From Vulcanimicrobiota bacterium (GTDB taxonomy: Bacteria > Vulcanimicrobiota > JAJTBE01), in NCBI GenBank assembly GCA_021107945.1, contig JAIORV010000062.1:1-59738 (forward strand): DNA of 59,738 bases. Reading direction: 5' to 3'. The position numbers and the translations under genes are program-made. Shown here in pieces: positions 51,964 to 59,738 of this stretch. Under the pieces are notes generated by a model. The model was not told the origin of the DNA, searched no databases, and saw nothing but the letters and a program-made list of their open reading frames with translations. The first letter of the stretch is position 1; every line of letters begins with the position of its first letter.

Positions 51964-53535
51964 CTATTCCTTTCCGGGTTTTATATCATCGTAATAATTC
52001 CTTATCAAATCCTTGTACTGCGCCGGAATCTTCTCTCTTTTTAACGCAGACTCACCAATGGTTCTATATTTTGCATATCTCTCTTCTGCGCCGACCCGTG
52101 CCTTGTCGCCAATTCTGGGCGCACCTCTCTTTTTTGTGCGGAGGCTCTTGATAACAGGTCCGTCGCTGAGCTTTCCCCTCACCTTGCCGGTTCCTTTTTT
52201 GAATTCATCCCGCTCGGGCTTATATAATCTCTCGTATATAGACTTCATATCGGGCGATTTGTCACTATGCCGTTTCGTATATTTGTTATCGAATTCTCCG
52301 TCAGGCTTTCTCTCCTTGTTGGTGGAGGATCGACCGAAATCAGCCGGGAATTTGCCATTGATTACTCTCATTTTTCTCTTCGGGAGTCCGTCGGATAATT
52401 GCCTCCCCGATATCATATTCTTGCTGTCCTGCAATTGTCTGGCCATATCCTGAAGCCCCTGCATATCCTCAAGCTCCCTCTGCCTCTGTTGAAATTGATC
52501 CGCCGCCTGCGTCAAGCTTTTAGCCGCCTTGTCGCACTGGCCTTTTTTTATATCATTCATCGCTTTTTCGATGTTATCCGTTTTCATACCGGCTTTTTTC
52601 ATCGCAAGCTTGATCTTCTCAAGTTTTTTTACCAGCTTCTTCCGTTCTGCATCGGAAAGATTTCCCTGTTTCAGCTTTTTTGCAATCTCCTGCATTTTTC
52701 TTGAAAGCCTGTTGAATGCACTCTTTTCGCTTTCTTTTTGTTCAGATTTTCCTGACATTAACGAACGGCGGAGCTGCTCTTCCATCTTCTCAAGCTCTTC
52801 TTTTTTTTGCATCTCCTTTGCCAGAGTATCTTTTACCTTTGATATTTTGGCAAGAGCTTTTCTCTTTGTAATGTCAGATTTACTTAACTCTTTTGAAAGC
52901 TTCTTCATATCCTGTGACGATTTTTTCAAATGTTTCAATGAAGCAGGAGTCCGGGGCTTCTTTTTATCAAGCTTCCTTGCGGCGTTTTCAATCTTCTTCG
53001 CCTCTGTATGAATTGTCTTTACAACCTTGGGATCAACCTTAGGCTTTATAAGGGAAAGAGGGGGGATCCAGATGAATGCTACTAATAAAACTGTCGCTAC
53101 AGACAACCTTTTAACTTGCTTCTTCCATATATATGGGAATACATCGGGCGTGGATATTTTCTCGGCTTCTCTTGCGGTATCTCTCAAAAGAGCACGAAAC
53201 ATGGGGGTCCTGACGCGGTTGTCCTCTATCCATTCCAGCGCGGTGGAAAGCTTTTCCTTCAAACGGAGCACCTCATCGCTTTTCAGGGAGATTTCCATGA
53301 GGGATACTTTTCTTGTAAAATGATAAATCAACCCCGCGATAACACTCACACATATTGGAATAGCGAAGAAATAGTAAAACTCAAGGTATAAACCTGTAAT
53401 CTTCACAAACAGAATATAAAAGGAGGCGGCGATAATTCCAAATAAAAGAGATATACACAGGGTTCTCAACCCGGCTGTAAATCTATATCTACGCCGCAAA
53501 TCGCGAATTTTTTGTAATATAATCGATTCTTCCAT
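51964..53535 (-). CDS. Two-TM coiled-coil membrane protein, unknown (DUF4175-like)
   Basis: 523 residues. Two transmembrane segments near the N-terminus (about 24-45 and 54-72) and a third at about 144-162. Then a very long Lys/Glu-rich coiled coil (about 170-400), and a basic Gly-poor end with ALKREKIPAQYKDLIRNYYDDI. This end and overall build recall DUF4175-type membrane proteins encoded beside MoxR/BatA clusters, although no vWA or MoxR gene lies in the window. The gene ends about 140 bases before the alpha-2-macroglobulin start, so a joint transcript is plausible. Confidence 0.7.
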   Translation of the reverse strand: MEESIILQKIRDLRRRYRFTAGLRTLCISLLFGIIAASFYILFVKITGLYLEFYYFFAIPICVSVIAGLIYHFTRKVSLMEISLKSDEVLRLKEKLSTALEWIEDNRVRTPMFRALLRDTAREAEKISTPDVFPYIWKKQVKRLSVATVLLVAFIWIPPLSLIKPKVDPKVVKTIHTEAKKIENAARKLDKKKPRTPASLKHLKKSSQDMKKLSKELSKSDITKRKALAKISKVKDTLAKEMQKKEELEKMEEQLRRSLMSGKSEQKESEKSAFNRLSRKMQEIAKKLKQGNLSDAERKKLVKKLEKIKLAMKKAGMKTDNIEKAMNDIKKGQCDKAAKSLTQAADQFQQRQRELEDMQGLQDMARQLQDSKNMISGRQLSDGLPKRKMRVINGKFPADFGRSSTNKERKPDGEFDNKYTKRHSDKSPDMKSIYERLYKPERDEFKKGTGKVRGKLSDGPVIKSLRTKKRGAPRIGDKARVGAEERYAKYRTIGESALKREKIPAQYKDLIRNYYDDIKPGKE

Positions 53536-54549
53536 TATTTTGAAATCCTGCCTATCCCTTTATAACACAATAGTACCGTTTCTCATAAGATTTATTTCCA
53601 TTCTACCCGACAATGATAATTACCATACCCGACAATGATAATTACCATAATTTTAACACAAAGATAAATGAGGTTCAAAAAAAAATAAAACTGTTTTTAA
53701 CGTTAACGCAAAGATCGCAGAGCCCGCAGAGGATAACCGGAATTAAATTAGGGACAGCGCCCTATTAATCGGGAAAAATGAAGAGGCATGTGAGAGGCGC
53801 AAAACGGTATCAATGCTTGTGTTGGGGCTGTGGCGAGAATGAATAAATTAGGGACAGCGCCCTAATATCGTGTTTTTCCTCCGCTTGTATTAATGGCGTA
53901 AAGCATTGATGTCACAGGGTTTCTGCAATTGCTAAAATAGGGGACACCGGCTTTTTGGTAAAGCGAGAGGCGAGAAGTGAGAAATGGGAAGTGAGAAATG
54001 GGAAAAAATCGGGATTTTGTGGTTTTTCGCTATCCTCACTTCAGTCCTCCGTACCCCTTTGTGGTCTTTGCTTCTTTGCGGTTTATATTACAATTAGTCC
54101 ATTAAATTGGGGACAGCGCCCTATTTTTCGGGAAAAATGAAGAGGCAAGTGAGAGGCGCAAAACGGTATCAATGCTTGTGTTGGGGCTGTGGCGAGAATG
54201 GATAAATTAGGGACAGCGCCCTAATATCGTGTTTTTCCTCCGCTTGTATTAATGGCGTAAAGCATTGATGTCACAGGGTTTCTGCAATTGCTAAAATAGG
54301 GGACACCGGCTTTTTGGTAAAGCGAGAGGCGAGAAGTGAGAAATGGGAAGTGAGAAATGGGAAAAAATCGGGATTTTGTGGTTTTTCGCTATCCTCACTT
54401 CAGTCCTCCGTACCCCTTTGTGGTCTTTGCTTCTTTGCGGTTTATATTACAATTAATCCAATCATTTCACCCCAAAATGGAACAAGAATCCCTTTTTAGT
54501 GTACAATATATATTGAAGATATGAGGAGATACTCAGGGGATGTGATGAT
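53536..54549. repeat. Spacer with a 359-bp tandem duplication (RAYT-type repeats)
   Basis: 53742-54100 and 54101-54459 are the same 359-bp unit side by side, with only a handful of differences in the first 110 bases (for example CTATTAATC versus CTATTTTTC). Each has ATTAGGGACAGCGCCCTAAT (53847-53866 and 54206-54225), an arm-perfect palindrome, and GGGGACACCGGC. These motifs occur at the borders of REP-associated tyrosine transposase (Y1) elements in other genomes. No transposase is present, so these look non-autonomous. Purine heptads run inside each unit. Before it, 53703-53730 is a nonamer run. Confidence 0.8.
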
Positions 54550-55470
54550 GTGGCGGGATTCATAAAAAAGCTATGCGATAATCCTATATTTATCAAGGAT
54601 TTACAAGTAAAAAAAAGACTCGACTCAAAGAAGAAATTCAACATATCACCCGTCATAGGCTATCTGGTAATCTTGCTTCTTCCTCTTGTGGTTTACGCGG
54701 TTTCTTATCAAACTGTTTATTACCTTCATATAGCCACAATGCAATGGCTTTTTGTTACAACTTGCTTTCTGCAGGTTCTGTTTTTCTGTTATAACAGTAT
54801 ATTCAGCTCATACAACTTGATCTCCCGTGAAAAAGAGATGAGGACATACGGGAACCTTATATCCACAAAGGTCCCGCCGGAAGGTGTTGTTCTTGGTAAA
54901 TTGTGCTTCGCGGCATTCCCTCTTATTCGAGATCTGACCATACTCTCACCGGTTTACTTTTTTACGGGCTACAAGTGCGGTTTGCCTGCATATAGTCTTA
55001 TAATGTTATATATCTTCACTGTTGCTCATATTCTGTTTTTCTGTATGCTCGGGCTATATTTCTCGGCAAGGGCAAAAAATTCCAGAACATCACATAGTAT
55101 GGCAATTGTATTTACAGCTATATTAATTGTATCCACACTCCTGATCGGGTGGATGCTTTTTAATCCACCGGTGAAGCTTCCGCCAAATAAATATAGATGC
55201 TCATTTGAAGACCTATATCATCCGTGTAACACCAAAGTGATGATCGCCGCCGCTGCAAATTTACTCAATCCCCTTGTGAATGTAATATCTCTTTTCCTTC
55301 TCAACAGCAATCGTCAATTATCACTGCGAATCAAGATTGTATCTCCGACTTCAATTTCTCTCTGCTGGAATGTTATGTATCCTTTTTTGTCCCTTCTTTC
55401 ATATCTCATCGGCGGATGGTTTCTCTTCAGGAAAACGGCTATAAGGATTTATGAAGTTCCGGGGGAGTGA
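54550..55470 (+). CDS. Membrane permease-like protein, copy 1
   Basis: 306 residues with six or so transmembrane segments and no signal peptide. The cytoplasmic part ISREKEMRTYGNLISTKVPPEGVVLGKLCFA follows TM2. The pattern SREKExxTYxxLxxT+x+GKL is that of ABC-2 type permeases, in which an EK-R-G region binds the ATPase. It is a close paralogue of the next gene in order of segments and motifs. No ATP-binding subunit is adjacent. Starts at the GTG at 54550 with AGGGGA about 10 nt upstream. Confidence 0.72.
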   Translation: MAGFIKKLCDNPIFIKDLQVKKRLDSKKKFNISPVIGYLVILLLPLVVYAVSYQTVYYLHIATMQWLFVTTCFLQVLFFCYNSIFSSYNLISREKEMRTYGNLISTKVPPEGVVLGKLCFAAFPLIRDLTILSPVYFFTGYKCGLPAYSLIMLYIFTVAHILFFCMLGLYFSARAKNSRTSHSMAIVFTAILIVSTLLIGWMLFNPPVKLPPNKYRCSFEDLYHPCNTKVMIAAAANLLNPLVNVISLFLLNSNRQLSLRIKIVSPTSISLCWNVMYPFLSLLSYLIGGWFLFRKTAIRIYEVPGE

Positions 55471-55624
55471 GGAGGGAAGACGGAGCTCAGAGGTCATCTG
55501 TAGGAGGGACGTCCCCGTCCCGATAAATTCTGCGACCTCCGCGAACTCTGCGGTAAAAGAATATGTTGAAAAATCATTGTTATATGGTATCATATAAATA
55601 ATAATTACAAACAAGGTGATAATT
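55471..55624. repeat. Hairpin and nonamer half element
   Basis: A copy of the GGGACG/CGTCCC hairpin (55500-55527), then CTGCGACCTCCGCGAACT (nonamer half). The ribosome site AAGGTGATAATT precedes the second permease. Confidence 0.7.
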
Positions 55625-56521
55625 ATGATAGGATTAATCAAAAGCTTTAACCAAAATCCCATATATATCAAGGATCAACAGATCCAGAAAAGGCTGACAT
55701 CCCGGAATAAATTATCGATACCGCCCTGGCTGGGGTATCTGACAATCCTACTGTTGCCACTTATCATGTATTCACTTTTTAGTATAAAACATCCCAGTTT
55801 TGATGTTAAGGACATGAGAAGTATCTTTATCGTCACTTGCTTCCTTCAGGTCATTTATTTTTGCTATCGGGGCGTATCTCATTCATACAACCTGATAACC
55901 CATGAAAAAGAGATGAAAACATACGGAAATCTTATTTCGACGATGATGTCTCCCCGGGAAATTGTAAAAGGCAAATTCTGGATGTCATTCTATCCCCTTG
56001 CAAAAGAGCTTACCATTTTCTTCCCCCTGTTTTTCTTTATAGGATTTCTTCTGAAAGTTTCCATACAAAGCTTGATTATGATATACATTTTTGGCTTGAT
56101 TCAAATAGGATTCTTGTCAATTGTGGGATTATTCTTCTCAGCAAGGAGTAGAGATTCCATGTCCGCGAGGTCATCTGCAATCGGGACTCTCGCTTTTATG
56201 GTATTCGGAACATACCTGATTGGAATCTTGTTATCGATGGCGTCCGGATTCATAGCCGAAGCTATTAATTGTTCCTCGGGAGGAATGGGTTTTATGATAA
56301 TGGCGATTCCAATTGGAATCCTGAATATATTTAATCCCGTCAGCAATACAATAGCTGCTCTACTTCCCACTTTCTCGAATTTTATTCAGAACCTCATGGA
56401 TATTTCCACTAGCATGTTAATAGGCTTTGTATATCCGGTTTTTTGCATGGTCGTATATTTCTATGTGGGGATGGTTATTTTTAAAAAAACAGTTAAAAAG
56501 GTAGCAGAGTTGCCCTCATAA
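55625..56521 (+). CDS. Membrane permease-like protein, copy 2
   Basis: 298 residues, about six transmembrane segments. It aligns along its length with the upstream gene (NPIYIKDQQIQKRLTSRNKLSIPPWLGYLTILLLPLIMY versus NPIFIKDLQVKKRLDSKKKFNISPVIGYLVILLLPLVVY). The motif THEKEMKTYGNLISTMMSPREIVKGKF is better preserved than in copy 1. It is most likely an ABC-2 type permease. Two related permeases often form a heterodimer with one ATPase, here not adjacent. Start at the ATG at 55625; three codons earlier an alternative exists. Confidence 0.75.
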   Translation: MIGLIKSFNQNPIYIKDQQIQKRLTSRNKLSIPPWLGYLTILLLPLIMYSLFSIKHPSFDVKDMRSIFIVTCFLQVIYFCYRGVSHSYNLITHEKEMKTYGNLISTMMSPREIVKGKFWMSFYPLAKELTIFFPLFFFIGFLLKVSIQSLIMIYIFGLIQIGFLSIVGLFFSARSRDSMSARSSAIGTLAFMVFGTYLIGILLSMASGFIAEAINCSSGGMGFMIMAIPIGILNIFNPVSNTIAALLPTFSNFIQNLMDISTSMLIGFVYPVFCMVVYFYVGMVIFKKTVKKVAELPS

Positions 56522-56565
56522 GCATTCTTTTCTTTTGTTCACCGCAGGCCCCGTCCCGATAATCT

Positions 56566-56593
56566 GTAGGAGGGACGTCCCCGTCCCGATTAA
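56566..56593 (+). repeat. GGGACG/CGTCCC hairpin element
   Basis: A full copy in the spacer between the second permease and the Rossmann protein; the following heptad-like segment is short (TGGACGG, CGGATGT). Confidence 0.75.
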
Positions 56594-56693
56594 TGGACGG
56601 CGGATGTTAGAAATAACTATAATCAACTTACAGAGGATTAGATAAAAAAACGTTGAAAATCCAATTGCAATAGTGTTTAAAGGAGTATTGTCC

Positions 56694-59099
56694 ATGCATT
56701 ATAAAAAAGTAAGAAACGGTTTCCTGCGGGCGTTGGAACGTCCCGCTTTGTATAACGATGTTCATGTTATTTTTGGCGGAACCGGCGCGGTTGGAGGCAC
56801 AACAGCGTTTCAACTTATTCAATTATATGAGGAATTGATGCGTTATAAAAAGCCCGGGGACGAGCAGGTTCCCACTATAATCGTAACAGGTCTCAACAAA
56901 AATGAAATCCGCAAATTCACAACACGAATATTTCAATTTTGTGAAATGAAATATGGCGACCTACAGCCTGTCCGTTATCAGAAAAGAGGTTATATGACGC
57001 CATCGGGGATTTTTATCGAGCTGAAGCATTTTGCAGTAAAACCCGAAATCCCGGGGCTTTCTGATCTGACGAGAAAACCCATGAAAGATCGCATAAAGAT
57101 GATCGATAAATTCCTGCAAGATAATGGTCTTTCAAAAACAAGTCCCATTGGTGAAAAAATCGCCCTTTTAAAAACAACAATTAAAGAAAAACTCGAGAGA
57201 CCGTTTAAGGAATTTCTCGATAAATATATTGAAGAACGACAATTTGGCGATAATTTCAAATTTCAATCGGTTATAGCGGGGATTCCTCTCGCAAGCGTCG
57301 CCGCATATCACCTGACAAGCCTTGAGGAAATATGCAGGTTAATGGGAATAACCGACAGCAACACCGTAGGAGATATAAAAACACTTTTCCTCGAGGGAAT
57401 TCGTGATGACCTCGTTGGAATCAAGGGAGTGTTGGCGAACGAGGTTCTGATCGCCCACACAACCGCAGTCGGGGGAATGTATGACGAGACACCTGACGGA
57501 AAACGCATTATCAGAATAGGCTTCGCCCACAGCGCATCCGGAGAGAGGCTAAAGCACAAACAGATATTTGCAGAGAAGCTGTCAGACCTTTATTCCGAGG
57601 GGGGAGTTGACGTTCTTGTAACCGCCGCCGCCATAGGAATTGACGGTGTTACCGCCAGAAAAACCGTTCCCGTTAAAAAGGACATATTCGCCAGGCTTGA
57701 GTCAGCGGTCAGGGAAGGCTCGCCCGTTGTTTGCGAGAGCGATCTGAAAAACAGAAGCCTTAAAACGTATCGTCCCGTTACGGTTGAGCTTGACGAAAAA
57801 TCAAGCGAATCCCTCTTCTTTGAGCATGGACATGATATTATATGTGATTATGTAATACATAGCGGCGAAAACGGATTTTTCTCCATAGCCAATGCCGACG
57901 CCCTTTACAGGATAATGAAGGTGACGTCCGCAAGCGAGCTTTCCGTTGTCTTGTCCGATGTCGCCATTGCGGGGGACGATCCACTCTGCCCCTGGTTCAA
58001 GGATCATATATGTTACTACACGGAAACCGACAACAGCAGACTGCTCATGGATTTCCTTTACCAACCGCAGTTGTTTAATTCGCAGTTGAATGGGCTGGAA
58101 CCCCAGGCTCTGCAGGATCTGGGATCATCAAAACATCAGGGAGAGCTTCACACGCTCAATCTTCTCATTATGCTTCATCGACTGCGCACATTGGATCTGG
58201 ACAAGCTCGAGCCGGAGATTGACCTGGAGAGGTTCAATCCCAGGGAATATTTCATAAAAAATTCGAAAAGACTCACATTCGAGGAATTGATCGGGTGGGA
58301 TATGCCCGCGTTACACCAGGATCTCGTTACAATGATGAGGGCGGAGGATCCGTCAGACCTATACGCGATAAATTCCCTTAAAAACCGCACTTCACCAACC
58401 AGAAACGAAGCCTGCCACAGGATTATGAAGGAGATTATCCAGGCGATATGGGCAATGCCGTCTCTGGGATCTCCCATTATATATGATTACCATGGAAAAA
58501 CATATGTCAGGGTGGGTTACTATATCGCTCCCCTGGATGTTCTCATGGAAAAGAAGGACAGCATAAGTAAGCATCTTTATGAGGCATTTAAGAAATCCGG
58601 GAAAAACAGGGGGTACTATGATAAGTATGTCCAGTTCCATATCACAAACAACGGATTTATTGATCTCAGGCAGTCTGCAACAATCGTCACGGCGCGATCC
58701 CCGGAAGAGGATCTGTCGGATAAAGTAATGTTCTTTGAGTCCGAGGCGGAATTTAAAAAAGTCCTTGAGAGAATCACGCCATTTTCCTATTTCACAACAA
58801 GCGGACTCATCGCCCTAATGGCAAGGTTAAAGGGACTATTCGAACATGTAAGCAGAGCGAGTATCGAGCTTGGAACCCTGATTGACTTCAGAGCTCAGAT
58901 TCCCAGAGACGACAAGGGAAATTTCCTCCTCCTCCCCGGCGCGGTAGAAGCATTCAGAATGAGCTCCGAGGGACTCGAAAAGAATACGGGGACGGAAAGA
59001 ATAAGCGGATTCTGGGGATATTTCCCAAGAAAAATGGAACGGCAGGGCGTCCTTGAAAAGGTGGTTGACGCTGAGGAATTGGTTGAGGTGGGTGGATAG
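56694..59099 (+). CDS. Large Rossmann-fold protein of unknown function
   Basis: 801 residues. The only motif I can name is the dinucleotide-binding loop VIFGGTGAVGG at about residues 25-35, as in short-chain or saccharopine-type oxidoreductases. A long helical segment (about 110-190) and further alpha/beta parts with IAGIPLASVAAYHL, HTTAVGGMYDETPDGKR, GFAHSASGERLKHKQIFAEK and VTAAAIGIDGVTARKTVP follow. No signal peptide. The C-terminal third has many aromatic, Arg and Asp residues and IRRM-like basic patches without a known domain. ATG at 56694 with AAGGAG 9 nt upstream; the seven codons further upstream lack a site. The reaction is unknown. Confidence 0.72.
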   Translation: MHYKKVRNGFLRALERPALYNDVHVIFGGTGAVGGTTAFQLIQLYEELMRYKKPGDEQVPTIIVTGLNKNEIRKFTTRIFQFCEMKYGDLQPVRYQKRGYMTPSGIFIELKHFAVKPEIPGLSDLTRKPMKDRIKMIDKFLQDNGLSKTSPIGEKIALLKTTIKEKLERPFKEFLDKYIEERQFGDNFKFQSVIAGIPLASVAAYHLTSLEEICRLMGITDSNTVGDIKTLFLEGIRDDLVGIKGVLANEVLIAHTTAVGGMYDETPDGKRIIRIGFAHSASGERLKHKQIFAEKLSDLYSEGGVDVLVTAAAIGIDGVTARKTVPVKKDIFARLESAVREGSPVVCESDLKNRSLKTYRPVTVELDEKSSESLFFEHGHDIICDYVIHSGENGFFSIANADALYRIMKVTSASELSVVLSDVAIAGDDPLCPWFKDHICYYTETDNSRLLMDFLYQPQLFNSQLNGLEPQALQDLGSSKHQGELHTLNLLIMLHRLRTLDLDKLEPEIDLERFNPREYFIKNSKRLTFEELIGWDMPALHQDLVTMMRAEDPSDLYAINSLKNRTSPTRNEACHRIMKEIIQAIWAMPSLGSPIIYDYHGKTYVRVGYYIAPLDVLMEKKDSISKHLYEAFKKSGKNRGYYDKYVQFHITNNGFIDLRQSATIVTARSPEEDLSDKVMFFESEAEFKKVLERITPFSYFTTSGLIALMARLKGLFEHVSRASIELGTLIDFRAQIPRDDKGNFLLLPGAVEAFRMSSEGLEKNTGTERISGFWGYFPRKMERQGVLEKVVDAEELVEVGG

Positions 59100-59738
59100 T
59101 TAAAATTAACCACAAAGTCACGGAGAACACAGAGGACGGGGAGTTTTTTATTTTACAGTTCTCTGTGAATTTCGTGTCTTCGTGGTGAAAAATCCCATCC
59201 GTTTATCGCGGTCAGGAAACCAGTGTTGTCCAATAAAAGAGTAATCTTGACTTTGCCTACATTGATAAAATAAGGTGTCTTCATTGTTTGTGAAATGATT
59301 GGACAAACTTATGCATTAGAACCGATGAAGAATTTAGGAGTAATAGAATCTCAGATTTCATCGAACTTTACAAGTTAAATAAAAATGTCGCCTTTGGAAA
59401 AGGCTCCTAAAAAACCCCTGCAAACCCCCACCCGCAGAGGGCTGACAGAAATAGACGGAATGTATTAGAAAAAGCTTTACGTCAAAAAAATGCTATGCTC
59501 GTTCTTGCCGGAGTTGATCCGGTAAAGCAAAGTGATCATTTTCCACTCAGGATAACAGCGTAACGGACGATTTGTTATAAAAACGGCACTTGCAAACTGT
59601 CATTCTGAGCGATAAACAAGAGAATTGCTTTAATTCGATGACTTAATGGAAGAATTGTTTTTCTTTACACTCGTGATTCACATAGCGAAGCTTGCTATAA
59701 TGTAGTAGGATATTTCAGGTGGAAGTAAAAAGTGGCTA
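59100..59738. repeat. Repeat-bearing end spacer
   Basis: About 640 bases. 59108-59189 is a complete nonamer inverted repeat. 59388-59470 is a copy of the element at 21478-21550. The remainder is AT-rich with no gene I can support. Confidence 0.6.

Noticed and set aside
53955-54499. Two identical 61-codon open frames (53955-54140, 54314-54499)
   Set aside because: They lie inside the 359-bp duplicated repeat and translate heptad and nonamer words; no ribosome binding site.
59471-59738. Partial gene at the window end
   Set aside because: No frame with coding character or ribosome site could be supported.

Overview
This window reads as chromosome from a diderm (Gram-negative type), probably anaerobic or microaerobic bacterium of a poorly sampled lineage. 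Signs of a diderm envelope are two lipoproteins, a lytic transglycosylase, an exported alpha-2-macroglobulin and a likely outer lipoprotein metacaspase. Signs of low-oxygen metabolism are a PPi-type phosphofructokinase, an iron-sulfur flavoprotein, radical SAM enzymes and an unusual Fe-S/sulfur-transfer operon. I cannot place it in a phylum from the sequence alone. I see no rRNA, tRNA, CRISPR array, complete insertion sequence or phage.

Layout. 1-5.1 kb: the 3' part of a GH37 trehalase, a CNT nucleoside transporter split over two overlapping reading frames, and a RimK-like ATP-grasp ligase. 5.4-9.5 kb: an iron-sulfur flavoprotein, an AT-rich pair (an unknown membrane-anchored protein and a TPR protein), and a glycerate 2-kinase whose C-terminal part carries an in-frame copy of a dispersed intergenic repeat. 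10-17.2 kb: a large protein joining a nucleoside-phosphorylase-like domain to an unrecognised C-terminal domain, a lytic transglycosylase, a phosphofructokinase with PPi-type signatures, and a B12-binding radical SAM protein. 17.4-31 kb (plus strand): a Pnkp-like phosphatase with a decayed kinase domain, a two-propeller lipoprotein, an FAD oxidoreductase, a DUF21/CBS membrane protein, a TPR-TerB-like protein, exported helical and KYP-repeat proteins, an esterase and a methyltransferase.

31-33.6 kb (minus strand) is the part I find most interesting: tusA, a dsrE-like gene, an IscS/NifS homologue lacking the PLP-binding lysine, and an IscU scaffold fused to a MIP18/DUF59-like domain. The four are tightly spaced. 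33.9-35.9 kb holds two paralogous glycine-zipper proteins. 36.4-44.5 kb: an IPT/TIG protein, a PLP-dependent fold-II enzyme, QueE, then a compact group of small ORF, holB, ricT, GHMP kinase and a ComEA-like HhH protein. 44.6-59.1 kb: a TPR protein, a metacaspase lipoprotein, alpha-2-macroglobulin with a membrane coiled-coil partner, two paralogous permeases and an 801-residue Rossmann protein of unknown function.

The intergenic DNA is strikingly structured. Three dispersed element types recur between genes: (a) heptad-phased purine/pyrimidine satellites; (b) a GGGACG...CGTCCC hairpin (14 copies seen) whose stem variants keep pairing; (c) 60-85 bp inverted repeats with an internal period near 9 that begin with ACCRCRAAG. 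Some of this material has entered coding sequence, in glycerate kinase and in the GHMP kinase tail. A perfect-length 359 bp tandem duplication lies at 53.7-54.5 kb.
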